Below are positions 55,532-64,000 of a stretch of DNA of 64,000 bases, one piece after another. The DNA is from Shewanella inventionis (GTDB taxonomy: Bacteria > Pseudomonadota > Gammaproteobacteria > Enterobacterales > Shewanellaceae). Position numbers and translations under genes: made by a program. Under the pieces are notes generated by a model. That model was not told where the DNA came from and ran no database searches. It saw only the letters and a list, made by a program, of their open reading frames with translations. Location: contig NZ_BMII01000019.1 of NCBI RefSeq assembly GCF_014641855.1, positions 44,678 through 108,677 on the forward strand. Direction: 5' to 3'. How positions within the stretch are numbered: position 1 is the first letter of the stretch; the number at the start of each line of letters is the position of its first letter.

Positions 55532-57409
55532 TTAAAGCACTAAGGTACGAATATCTGATAAGCACTGGTTCAAATAAGTAATGAACCTTGCACCATCTGC
55601 ACCATCTATCACACGGTGATCGTATGATAGCGACAATGGTAGCATTAAGCGTGGGGTAAATTCTTTACCATTCCACACAGGCTTAAAGTCAGACTTAGAC
55701 ACACCAAGAATGGCCACTTCTGGCGCATTGACGATTGGTGTAAATGCTGTACCACCAATACCACCTAAGCTTGAAATGGTGAAGCAGCCCCCTTGCATGT
55801 CAGATGCAGTTAGCTTACCGTCGCGGGCTTTTTTCGAAACGACTTTAAGCTCGTTCGACAGCTCATGAATGCCTTTTTTGTTAACGTCTTTAAATACAGG
55901 CACCACAAGACCATTTGGCGTATCAACCGCAATACCAATGTTAACGTACTTCTTCAAAATTAAGCTTTCGCCATCTTCTGACAATGAAGAGTTAAACGTT
56001 GGATAGGCTTCTAATGCTTTAGCAGCCGCTTTCATGATGAACACTAATGGCGTGATCTTCATGCCAGAATCTTTCTTCGCTTCTGCAGCATTTTGCGCCT
56101 GACGGAACGCTTCAAGCTCAGTAATATCAGCATCATCCCACTGAGTAACATGCGGGATTTTCACCCAGTTACGGTGTAGATTAGCACCAGAAATCTTCTG
56201 GATACGTGATAATGGCTTAACTTCAGTTTCGCCAAACTTGTTAAAGTCTACTTTTGGCCATGCAAGTAAATTTAGCTCACCGCCGCCATTGCTGGCAGAT
56301 TTAACCGCACCAGATTCAACTTGCTTAACTGCCGCTTTCACGTAGTTTTGCACGTCTTCTTTAACCACACGACCTTTGCGGCCAGAGCCTTTAACGTTAG
56401 CGAGGTTAACACCAAGCTCACGAGCCATGCGGCGAATAACAGGTGATGCATGGGCATAAGCACTGTTTTCAACAAAATCTTCTTTTGCTGCAGACGCCGT
56501 TTGCGCAGGCGCTGAGGTTGCTGCAACCGGTGCGCTAGCCACAGGAGCAGGAGCCGCAGCTGGCGCGCTACCCGCAACTTCAAAGGTCATAATTAATGAG
56601 CCAGTTGATACTTTATCGCCTTGGCTAACAATAATTGACTTAACGGTACCTGCAAACGGTGCTGGTACTTCCATCGCCGCTTTATCGCCTTCAACGCTAA
56701 TTAAAGACTGCTCTTCGGCAACTGTGTCACCCACTTTTACCATTACTTCGGTCACAACTACTTCGTCGCCACCGATATCAGGTACATTGATATCCTGAAC
56801 CGCGGCTGCGGTTGCAGCAGGTACTACCGCTGGAGCGGCTTGTGTTGCAGGAGCCGCAGCAGGTGCACTACCCGCGACTTCAAATACCATTACAAGTGAG
56901 CCAGTCGAAACTTTATCGCCAACGGCCACTTTAATTTCTTTAAGCACCCCAGCAAACGGAGCAGGGACTTCCATCGCTGCTTTATCGCCTTCAACGCTTA
57001 ATAGCGATTGCTCTTCAGTAATACTGTCGCCCACGTTAACTAAAATTTCAGTCACAGACACTTCATCGCCGCCAATATCTGGCACGTTAACGTCTTTAAG
57101 CGTTGGAGCTGCGGCTGCAACTGGCGCAGCCGCTTGTGGTGCTGCCGCTGCGACTTGTGGCGCTGCAGCAGGCGCAGCGTCTGATTCAAAAATCATAATT
57201 AACGAATCAGTGGCCACTTTATCGCCCACTTTCACTTTAATTTCTTTCACGATACCGGCAGCAGAAGCGGGAACTTCCATTGCCGCTTTATCGCCTTCAA
57301 CGCTGATAAGAGACTGCTCTACTTCCACCTTGTCGCCTACGCTAACAAGGATCTCAGTCACTTCAACCTCATCCGCACCGATATCAGGAACATTAATTTC
57401 AATTGCCAT
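55532..57409 (-). CDS. aceF: Pyruvate dehydrogenase E2, dihydrolipoyl acetyltransferase with three lipoyl domains
   Basis: 625 residues from ATG 57409 (AGAGG 9 nt upstream; the upstream 21 codons overlap aceE and are not needed). Three lipoyl domains (about residues 1-77, 108-180 and 210-285) each carry the lipoyl-lysine motif GDKAAMEV. They are joined by Ala/Pro-rich linkers. A peripheral-subunit-binding domain (about 315-355, [14 protein letters not shown]) and the catalytic acetyltransferase core ending in [13 protein letters not shown] follow. It transfers acetyl groups to CoA. It begins 14 nt after the aceE stop, in the pdhR-aceE-aceF operon. Confidence 0.98.
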   Translation of the reverse strand: MAIEINVPDIGADEVEVTEILVSVGDKVEVEQSLISVEGDKAAMEVPASAAGIVKEIKVKVGDKVATDSLIMIFESDAAPAAAPQVAAAAPQAAAPVAAAAPTLKDVNVPDIGGDEVSVTEILVNVGDSITEEQSLLSVEGDKAAMEVPAPFAGVLKEIKVAVGDKVSTGSLVMVFEVAGSAPAAAPATQAAPAVVPAATAAAVQDINVPDIGGDEVVVTEVMVKVGDTVAEEQSLISVEGDKAAMEVPAPFAGTVKSIIVSQGDKVSTGSLIMTFEVAGSAPAAAPAPVASAPVAATSAPAQTASAAKEDFVENSAYAHASPVIRRMARELGVNLANVKGSGRKGRVVKEDVQNYVKAAVKQVESGAVKSASNGGGELNLLAWPKVDFNKFGETEVKPLSRIQKISGANLHRNWVKIPHVTQWDDADITELEAFRQAQNAAEAKKDSGMKITPLVFIMKAAAKALEAYPTFNSSLSEDGESLILKKYVNIGIAVDTPNGLVVPVFKDVNKKGIHELSNELKVVSKKARDGKLTASDMQGGCFTISSLGGIGGTAFTPIVNAPEVAILGVSKSDFKPVWNGKEFTPRLMLPLSLSYDHRVIDGADGARFITYLNQCLSDIRTLVL

Positions 57410-57422
57410 TTTATCTAGCCTC

Positions 57423-60083
57423 TTATGCGTATAACGGGTTTGTCTTTTCAGTGTCGATACCAAACTTAGCAATCGCTTGAGTCACAACCGACTTCTCGAT
57501 TTCGCCACGCTTAGCAAGCTCGGCTAATGCGGCCACAACCACATAACCTGCGTTGACTTCAAAGTGACGACGTAAGTTTTCACGACTATCTGAACGACCA
57601 AAACCATCAGTACCTAATACTTTGTAAGAAACAGATGGCATGTAAGCACGTACTTGCTCAGCATAGTTCTTCATGTAGTCGGTTGCTGCAATCGCAGGCT
57701 CGCTGCCCATAACGGTAGAAATATAAGCTTGCTTTTCAGCCGCTTCAGGGTGCAGCATGTTGTAACGCTCAGCATCCTGGCCATCACGAGCTAACTCGTT
57801 AAATGACGTTACAGAGAATACGTCTGATGCCACATCATATTCTTCACTCAAAATCTGCGCCGCTTTACGTACTTCATTCATAATGGTGCCCGAGCTCATT
57901 AGCTGCACTTTTTTGCTGCCTTTGTGCGACTCAAGCTTATAAATACCTTTACGAATACCTTCTTCGCTACCCGCTGGCATAGCTGGCATAGCGTAGTTTT
58001 CGTTCATTAGGGTTAAGTAGTAGAACACGTTTTCCTGATCGCCATACATGCGACGAATACCGTCTTGAATGATCACCGCAACTTCATAAGCAAACGTTGG
58101 ATCATAAGAGATACAGTTAGGAATCGTGCTGGCTTGAACATGGCTGTGGCCATCTTCATGCTGTAAACCTTCACCGTTAAGAGTAGTACGGCCAGCGGTC
58201 GCACCTAATAAGAAGCCACGAGCTTGCTGATCGCCTGCCATCCACGCCATATCACCTACACGTTGGAAACCAAACATAGAGTAGTAAATATAGAATGGGA
58301 TCATCGGTAAGTTGTTGGTGCTGTATGAGGTTGCCGCAGCCACCCAAGAAGACATAGCACCTAACTCGTTAATACCCTCTTGCAATACTTGGCCTGAAGT
58401 CGCCTCTTTATAGTAAGACACTACGCCACGATCTTCAGGGGTATAAGTTTGACCTGATGGGTTATAAATACCAATTTGGCGGAACAAGCCTTCCATACCA
58501 AAAGTACGCGCTTCGTCGGCAATAATTGGCACAATGTTTTTGCCAATGCCTTTGTCTTTAAGCAAAATATTTAAAGTACGTACAAACGCCATGGTTGACG
58601 AAATTTCACGCTTTTGCTCTTCAAGCAGCGGTGTGAACTCTTCAAGTGCTGGCAGGGTCAACGCTTCAGTAAAGTTAGGTAAACGCTGTGGTGTGTAACC
58701 ATGAAGCGCTTTACGACGAGCATGTAAATACTCGTGCTCTTTTGAGCCTTCTTCAAGGGTTAAATAAGTGAGCGACTCAACTGCATCATCAGTTAATAAA
58801 TCTTGTAGGCCCAAACGATCACGTAATTGTAGTACGTGAGTCATGTCCATTTTCTTCACTTGGTGAGCAATGTTTTTGCCTTCTGCCGCTTCACCCATGC
58901 CGTAACCTTTAACGGTTTTAGCTAAAATAACCGTTGGACGACCTTTGGTTTCTTGGGCGTTTTTATAAGCTGCAAAGAGCTTAGATGGTTCATGACCACC
59001 ACGCTTAAGCGCGAAAATTTGTGCATCGGTCATGTCAGACACTAATGCCGCAGTTTCTGGGTACTTACCAAAGAAGTGCTCACGTACATAAGCGCCATCT
59101 TTTGACTTAAAGGTCTGGTAATCGCCGTCAACGGTTTCGTTCATCAGTTGCAGTAACTTACCTGAGGTATCTTTAGCAATTAATGCATCCCAGTTGTTAC
59201 CCCAAATCACTTTTACTACGTTCCAACCTGCACCACGGAATAAACCTTCAAGCTCTTGAATGATTTTACCGTTACCCATTACTGGGCCGTCTAGACGCTG
59301 TAGGTTACAGTTAATAAGGAAACATAAGTTGTCTAGCTTTTCACGAGATGCAAACGAAATTGCCCCGCGTGATTCAGGCTCATCCATCTCACCGTCACCT
59401 AAAAAGGCATAAACACGCTGAGCAGAGGTGTCTTTTAAGCCACGACCATCAAGGTACTTTAAAAAACGCGCTTGATAGATAGCCGACATTGGGCCTAAGC
59501 CCATAGATACCGTTGGGAACTGCCAAAACTCAGGCATTAATTTAGGGTGTGGGTACGATGGAATACCGTTACCATCCACTTCTTGACGGAAGTTATCAAG
59601 TTGCTCAGCCGTTAAACGACCTTCAACAAAAGCACGGGCATAAATACCAGGAGAGATGTGGCCTTGATAATACACTAAATCGCCGCCGTCTTTTTCATTC
59701 GGTGCGCGGAAGAAATGGTTAAAACAGGTTTCGTAAAACGCCGCAGAAGACTGGTAAGACGCCATATGGCCGCCAAGCTCTAAATCTTTTTTCGATGCAC
59801 GCAATACAATCATAATTGCGTTCCAACGAATAATAGAGCGGATACGACGCTCAAGCGTGGTATCACCTGGGTAGGCAGGCTCGTCTTTAGTCGCAATGGT
59901 ATTGATATAGTTAGTGGTTACACCCGTTGGCATATCTACGCCATCTAAACGGGCTTTATCCAATACTTGCTCAAGAAGGTACTGAGCGCGCTCAACGCCT
60001 TCTTCACGTACCACTGATTCTAAAGCAGACAACCACTCGTTTGTTTCTTGTGGATCAATATCTTTTAGCAAATGTTCAGACAT
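57423..60083 (-). CDS. aceE: Pyruvate dehydrogenase E1 component (homodimeric type)
   Basis: 886 residues (E. coli 887). Thiamine-diphosphate enzyme decarboxylating pyruvate. The TPP motif begins GDGEMDE (about residue 230) and ends with [14 protein letters not shown]. The active-site loop GHVQAS-type segment reads [10 protein letters not shown] (about 640). It is upstream of aceF, 14 nt, and downstream of pdhR by 106 nt. It is a large, single-chain E1 as in other gammaproteobacteria, not the E1-alpha/beta type. Confidence 0.98.
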   Translation of the reverse strand: MSEHLLKDIDPQETNEWLSALESVVREEGVERAQYLLEQVLDKARLDGVDMPTGVTTNYINTIATKDEPAYPGDTTLERRIRSIIRWNAIMIVLRASKKDLELGGHMASYQSSAAFYETCFNHFFRAPNEKDGGDLVYYQGHISPGIYARAFVEGRLTAEQLDNFRQEVDGNGIPSYPHPKLMPEFWQFPTVSMGLGPMSAIYQARFLKYLDGRGLKDTSAQRVYAFLGDGEMDEPESRGAISFASREKLDNLCFLINCNLQRLDGPVMGNGKIIQELEGLFRGAGWNVVKVIWGNNWDALIAKDTSGKLLQLMNETVDGDYQTFKSKDGAYVREHFFGKYPETAALVSDMTDAQIFALKRGGHEPSKLFAAYKNAQETKGRPTVILAKTVKGYGMGEAAEGKNIAHQVKKMDMTHVLQLRDRLGLQDLLTDDAVESLTYLTLEEGSKEHEYLHARRKALHGYTPQRLPNFTEALTLPALEEFTPLLEEQKREISSTMAFVRTLNILLKDKGIGKNIVPIIADEARTFGMEGLFRQIGIYNPSGQTYTPEDRGVVSYYKEATSGQVLQEGINELGAMSSWVAAATSYSTNNLPMIPFYIYYSMFGFQRVGDMAWMAGDQQARGFLLGATAGRTTLNGEGLQHEDGHSHVQASTIPNCISYDPTFAYEVAVIIQDGIRRMYGDQENVFYYLTLMNENYAMPAMPAGSEEGIRKGIYKLESHKGSKKVQLMSSGTIMNEVRKAAQILSEEYDVASDVFSVTSFNELARDGQDAERYNMLHPEAAEKQAYISTVMGSEPAIAATDYMKNYAEQVRAYMPSVSYKVLGTDGFGRSDSRENLRRHFEVNAGYVVVAALAELAKRGEIEKSVVTQAIAKFGIDTEKTNPLYA

Positions 60084-60189
60084 TGGTAGTCTTTCCTATA
60101 CGTTTTATCTACTTCGCCTGTTAAGGGTATGTAGAGTAGGTTTTATAATTGAATGAAAAGTGTCAGGCTAGGCGCGAAAAGAGCTTGGC

Positions 60190-60942
60190 CTATCCACCAC
60201 TCTTTAAGCGGCGCAAACTACGCTGCAACCGACTGTCTTCTTCTCTTACTGATAGCATGACCTCTTCGATATAGCTTAAATGCTCGTTCGAAGCTTCACG
60301 TGCAGCATCTGGGTCTCGGCGTACAATCGCTGCCAATAATGCCCGTCTGTGATCACTTGCCATGGTTGAAGCCTCTTCGCGTCTGCTTAAAAGCTCCAGA
60401 TTTTGTGCAACATTTTTATGCAGCACTGGGGTTAAACTTAATACTAAATGAAGCATGGCAACATTGTGTGATGCCTCAGCAACCGCACGATAAAAACGCA
60501 CTATCGCATCCGCTTTGGCTTCTATATTAGTTGCCGACTCAACTTCAATAATTCGGTTATTAATGTTTTGCATATCCGCATCGGTACCACGTAATGCAGC
60601 AAAATACGCCATCATGCCTTCAGTGGCGTGACGAAACTCGAGCAAGTCGTACTGGCTTTCAGAGTCGTTATGCATTAATTCAACGATAGGATCGGCAAGA
60701 CTTTGCCAGAGTTGTTCTTTTACATAGGTGCCGCCGCCTTGACGGCGCATAAGCAAGCCTTTGGCTTCTAACTTTTGAATGGCCTCACGCAATGAAGGAC
60801 GAGACACTTCAAATTGCACCGCAAGTTCACGTTCGGGAGGGAGTTTCTGGCCTGGCTGCAAACTGCCTTCAAGGATCATGCGCTCTAACTGCTCCATGAT
60901 CACATCAGAAATTTTTGGCTGGGTAATCTTACTATAAGCCAT
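60190..60942 (-). CDS. pdhR: Pyruvate dehydrogenase complex repressor PdhR (GntR/FadR family)
   Basis: 250 residues. GntR winged helix at about 8-75 (DVIMEQLERMILEGSLQPGQ and SRPSLREAIQKLEAKGLL). An all-helical FCD effector domain (about 90-235) has conserved Asp/His positions (EFRHATEGMMAYFA). In E. coli PdhR is released from DNA by pyruvate. The gene is first in pdhR-aceE-aceF, with a PdhR-type operator 33 nt upstream of its start, indicating autorepression of the operon. Confidence 0.95.
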   Translation of the reverse strand: MAYSKITQPKISDVIMEQLERMILEGSLQPGQKLPPERELAVQFEVSRPSLREAIQKLEAKGLLMRRQGGGTYVKEQLWQSLADPIVELMHNDSESQYDLLEFRHATEGMMAYFAALRGTDADMQNINNRIIEVESATNIEAKADAIVRFYRAVAEASHNVAMLHLVLSLTPVLHKNVAQNLELLSRREEASTMASDHRRALLAAIVRRDPDAAREASNEHLSYIEEVMLSVREEDSRLQRSLRRLKSGG

Positions 60943-60974
60943 CTGGCGCTCTGCTCCCTAAACAAGCAATTGTC

Positions 60975-60991
60975 AATTGGTCTTACCAATT
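60975..60991. promoter_or_regulatory. PdhR operator
   Basis: AATTGGTCTTACCAATT is a perfect 7-3-7 palindrome and matches the E. coli PdhR consensus ANTTGGTNNNACCANNT. It lies just upstream of the pdhR start. Confidence 0.88.
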
Positions 60992-61109
60992 AATTTGAGA
61001 TAGCGCACTTTATCAAATCATACAGGCTGTGTCTAGTTATCAGCTTATAGACAAAACAGCTCAACTTTGTTTAAAACGCTTAATCAACGAGCATAACTGA
61101 TATTTGCGT

Positions 61110-61262
61110 AAAAGGGGTCAGACCATTTACCCGAAAGTGCTAGAATCTAGGAACTAGAAACTAGAGCGCTACGCTGCTAGAACGATAAAATCTCAGCAGC
61201 GAAGCTGTCCTAGAAGCGCAGCAACCTAGCAGGACGCAGTCCGCACTCGCACCTAGAACCTC
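61110..61262. repeat. CTAG-rich repetitive intergenic block
   Basis: Eight CTAG tetramers occur between 61139 and 61256, in the contexts CTAGAA, CTAGGAACTAGAAACTAGAG and CCTAG. CTAG is usually rare in enterobacterial-type DNA. It is preceded by AAAGGGGTCAGACC (about 61111). There is no open frame. Confidence 0.6.
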
Positions 61263-61270
61263 GCTCCCAA

Positions 61271-62122
61271 CTAACTCACAAAACCAAAAATGGTTAATAC
61301 CGACACTAACGTTAATAGTAAAATAAAGTTACGCTTGCTTAATGCCAATAAGGCTAAAGTAGACTGCACACTTATCGGTGCATTGCCCGCCTCCGGTAAA
61401 GACTCTGCCGCCACCGCTGTTTGAGTCACTATCGTTTTGGCGTCACATTTAAGCCTCAATCCATAGGCGGTCCACATCCGCAACCCCGAATTAAATTGGC
61501 CACTTAATACATAACCAAAACTAAACACCCGGCTTGGCAGCCAATCAAGCAAGGCAAGTAAATCATTCACTAATGGCATATCAATGCACTGTTTAGCCTT
61601 AAAGTCGCTAAAAAAACGCACAGTGCAATACAACACGGCGCCTGCAGGACCAAAAAAAATCAAAAACAATGCAACCGCACCATAATAACGGTAATTAATC
61701 CACGCCACGGTTTGACCCACTTTTTGGCCTAAGTCCTGCTCATCAACCACATCGATACATTCGCTGCAATCAAGTTGCCCAGCATAGCGATAACACGCTT
61801 GCACATCGCCACGACAAGCAGCCTGCACGTACTGTTTAAATACCTCGCGCAAATGTTGATGGCTAAAACAAATCATCGACACTAACACCCAAAATGCCAA
61901 GCTAAGTAAATCAAACAACATACCTTGCAGCAGTTGGCTCACCACAAACACAACCAACGCAGGTAACAGCAATGCCATCACCACGCCAAACTCAGACGCC
62001 AGAGAATCTGCATCCCAAAATTGTTTATGGTAGCGATCCATCAAACAATCAAACTGCAATGAACGCGGCAACAATTTAAGTCGCTCTGCTAAAATCGCCA
62101 CTAACAATGAAAATAACGCCAT
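61271..62122 (-). CDS. ampE: AmpE inner-membrane protein (beta-lactamase regulatory sensor-like)
   Basis: 283 residues (E. coli 284). Four or five membrane segments (for example ALLLPALVVFVVSQLL, YYGAVALFLIFFGPAGAVLY and ILLLTLVSVLTIFGF). The start MALFSLLVAILAERL is typical of AmpE. It belongs to the CobD/CbiB-like membrane superfamily. The function is unclear; a sensor role in ampC induction was proposed. It lies 86 nt after ampD in the usual ampD-ampE order. The last 10 residues overlap no other gene. Confidence 0.93.
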   Translation of the reverse strand: MALFSLLVAILAERLKLLPRSLQFDCLMDRYHKQFWDADSLASEFGVVMALLLPALVVFVVSQLLQGMLFDLLSLAFWVLVSMICFSHQHLREVFKQYVQAACRGDVQACYRYAGQLDCSECIDVVDEQDLGQKVGQTVAWINYRYYGAVALFLIFFGPAGAVLYCTVRFFSDFKAKQCIDMPLVNDLLALLDWLPSRVFSFGYVLSGQFNSGLRMWTAYGLRLKCDAKTIVTQTAVAAESLPEAGNAPISVQSTLALLALSKRNFILLLTLVSVLTIFGFVS

Positions 62123-62208
62123 GAATATCCTTTTTTACCTATGGTCGACCGTAAATTGCCCATACTCAATAAAGCCATATCTACCGTATTCACGCCAGTT
62201 GAGGTTAG

Positions 62209-62769
62209 TTAACCCCTCGCCGCAGACACGGCCGCTTGATAACGTAACCAATCAAAGCTAACACCAGGGTCGGTTTTACGTCCGGGAGCGATGTCACAAT
62301 GGCCCACAATGTTTGCTAACGTAATCATAGGATACTGCGCCATTAAGGCCAATGTTAACAGTGTTAATTGTTGATATTGCTCATCGGTATAGCCGCTTGT
62401 ATCTGTGCCTTCCATTTCAATCCCAATCGCAAAATCATTGCAACCGCTGCGCCCATTAAAAGTCGACACGCCAGCATGCCAGGCTCTGTCATCACAACTG
62501 ACATATTGCACCACCTCACCATCTCGGCGTATCAAAAAATGAGCAGACACCTGCAAACCAGCCAGTTCAGCAAAGCTCTCATCAGCATCAATGTCTAAAC
62601 AGCCCTGAAACAAACCATCAATGTGCGGCAAACCAAAGCAGCCTGCAGGCAAACTTATGTTATGGATCACCAGTAAGCTCACTTCGCCCTCTGGCCGTTG
62701 ATTAAAATGGGGCGACACACACTTACGCGCGCGGTCAAGCCAACCGTTAACTAATACTTCAGTAGCCAT
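62209..62769 (-). CDS. ampD: 1,6-anhydro-N-acetylmuramyl-L-alanine amidase AmpD
   Basis: 186 residues. Cytoplasmic zinc amidase recycling anhydro-muropeptides; its loss derepresses AmpC beta-lactamase in species that have AmpR. The zinc ligands are H36 (VIHNISLPAG), H157 (GHCDIAPGRK) and D167 (KTDPG), and the conserved Glu in GIEMEGTDTSGY (about 120) is present. No AmpR or AmpC is in the window. It is divergent from nadC, the common order. Confidence 0.95.
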   Translation of the reverse strand: MATEVLVNGWLDRARKCVSPHFNQRPEGEVSLLVIHNISLPAGCFGLPHIDGLFQGCLDIDADESFAELAGLQVSAHFLIRRDGEVVQYVSCDDRAWHAGVSTFNGRSGCNDFAIGIEMEGTDTSGYTDEQYQQLTLLTLALMAQYPMITLANIVGHCDIAPGRKTDPGVSFDWLRYQAAVSAARG

Positions 62770-62912
62770 AGCAACCTTAATTCAAAATCTACAAACTCAA
62801 TTTAACACTTATACCAATTTTATACCCATCAATACCAATGCTAAAAAATGCCATTAGTGAGTGTCTGTCTAACACCTAAATATGGTAATCTTATATCAAT
62901 GTTTTTTGGTAA

Positions 62913-63854
<942 letters not shown>

Positions 63855-63877
63855 TGATCCTAGGGGATAGGTACTAG

Positions 63878-64000
63878 TACTAATTCCATTTAATTCTGAC
63901 TGTTTAAAAACTTATAAGCTCGGTTGAGTTTCGACCGGGCGTTATCTACATCAAACATCCAATTAATACTAGCCTTCTCGTTATTCCTGGTTGTTTCCCA
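63878..64000 (-). mobile_element. Insertion sequence, IS630-type, 3' end (continues beyond right edge)
   Basis: From about 63878 the outer end reads TACTAATTCCATTTAATTCT, a probable terminal inverted repeat 23 nt past the nadC stop. It encloses the tail of a transposase on the minus strand. The other end lies outside the window. Confidence 0.65.
63890..64000 (-). CDS. IS630-type transposase, C-terminal 36 residues (partial)
   Basis: The minus-strand frame is open from the window edge to a TAA at 63892-63890. The sequence WETTRNNEKASINWMFDVDN followed by ARSKLNRAYKFLN matches the end of IS630-family transposases (W-x-x-TRN ... W-F-x-x-x-x-AR-x-KL). Intactness cannot be judged. The inner boundary lies outside the window. 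Confidence 0.7.
   Translation of the reverse strand, partial: WETTRNNEKASINWMFDVDNARSKLNRAYKFLNSQN

Larger units (their letters stand above)
60943..61270. other. Spacer between ampE and pdhR
   Basis: 328 bp. It contains the PdhR operator near pdhR and a CTAG-rich repetitive block near ampE. No gene is supported. Confidence 0.6.

Noticed and set aside
55532..57409. Triple lipoyl domains in AceF as an unusual duplication
   Set aside because: Three lipoyl domains are normal for gammaproteobacterial AceF.

Overview
The window looks like chromosome from a marine gammaproteobacterium of the Shewanella type. The evidence is the gene order rng-maf-mreDCB next to a complete MSHA (mannose-sensitive haemagglutinin) type IV pilus locus, then mshH(csrD), malic enzyme, rpmE, priA, argS, ftsN, hslVU, acnB, lpdA-aceF-aceE-pdhR, ampE, ampD and nadC. 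Moderate AT richness and families of short foldback repeats in the spacers fit as well. The genus is inferred from gene order and protein character, not from a search.

Layout. 1-6.8 kb (minus strand): cell-shape and RNA-processing operon mreB-mreC-mreD-maf-rng-yhdP; yhdP runs off the left edge. 7.0-25.4 kb (minus): the MSHA operon, transcribed mshI-mshI2-mshJ-mshK-mshL-mshM-mshN-mshE-mshG-mshF-mshB-mshA-mshC-mshD-mshO-mshP-mshQ. It encodes the inner-membrane assembly platform, c-di-GMP-sensing ATPase, secretin, pilins and a large lectin-like MshQ. mshJ carries an in-frame ochre codon with an intact reading frame on both sides. mshH, a degenerate GGDEF/EAL protein, follows. 28-32.4 kb: short malic enzyme with an FNR-type box, rpmE, and two related secreted proteins with FimV-like modules. 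32.5-39.8 kb (plus): priA, argS-ftsN, hslVU behind a near-consensus sigma-32 promoter, and a DUF971 gene. 39.9-42.2 kb: an XRE/MmyB-type regulator divergent from a small membrane protein with operator-like palindromes between them, then about 1 kb of non-coding repeats. 42.3-48.4 kb: acnB, a hexitol-phosphatase-like HAD enzyme, and a patatin-POTRA-barrel protein. 48.6-53.1 kb: a 1481-residue propeller-PAS-GGDEF-EAL sensor. 53.1-53.9 kb: a spacer with a roughly 315 bp MITE-like element. 53.9-61 kb: pyruvate dehydrogenase complex genes and their repressor pdhR, with a perfect PdhR box. 61.3-63.9 kb: ampE, ampD and nadC. At the right edge is the 3' end of an IS630-type transposase whose end sequence resembles the MITE ends.

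How it works together. Most of the window is conserved housekeeping. The accessory biology is pilus assembly under c-di-GMP control (the MshE N-domain, MshH and the big GGDEF-EAL sensor), and short repeats in the intergenic gaps. No wholly new multi-gene system is evident. The points most worth checking are the interrupted mshJ, the modular repeat array with an expanded hexamer, the MITE/IS630 pair sharing end sequences, the direct repeats flanking mshH, the paired FimV-module proteins, and the operator-like palindromes beside the XRE regulator.
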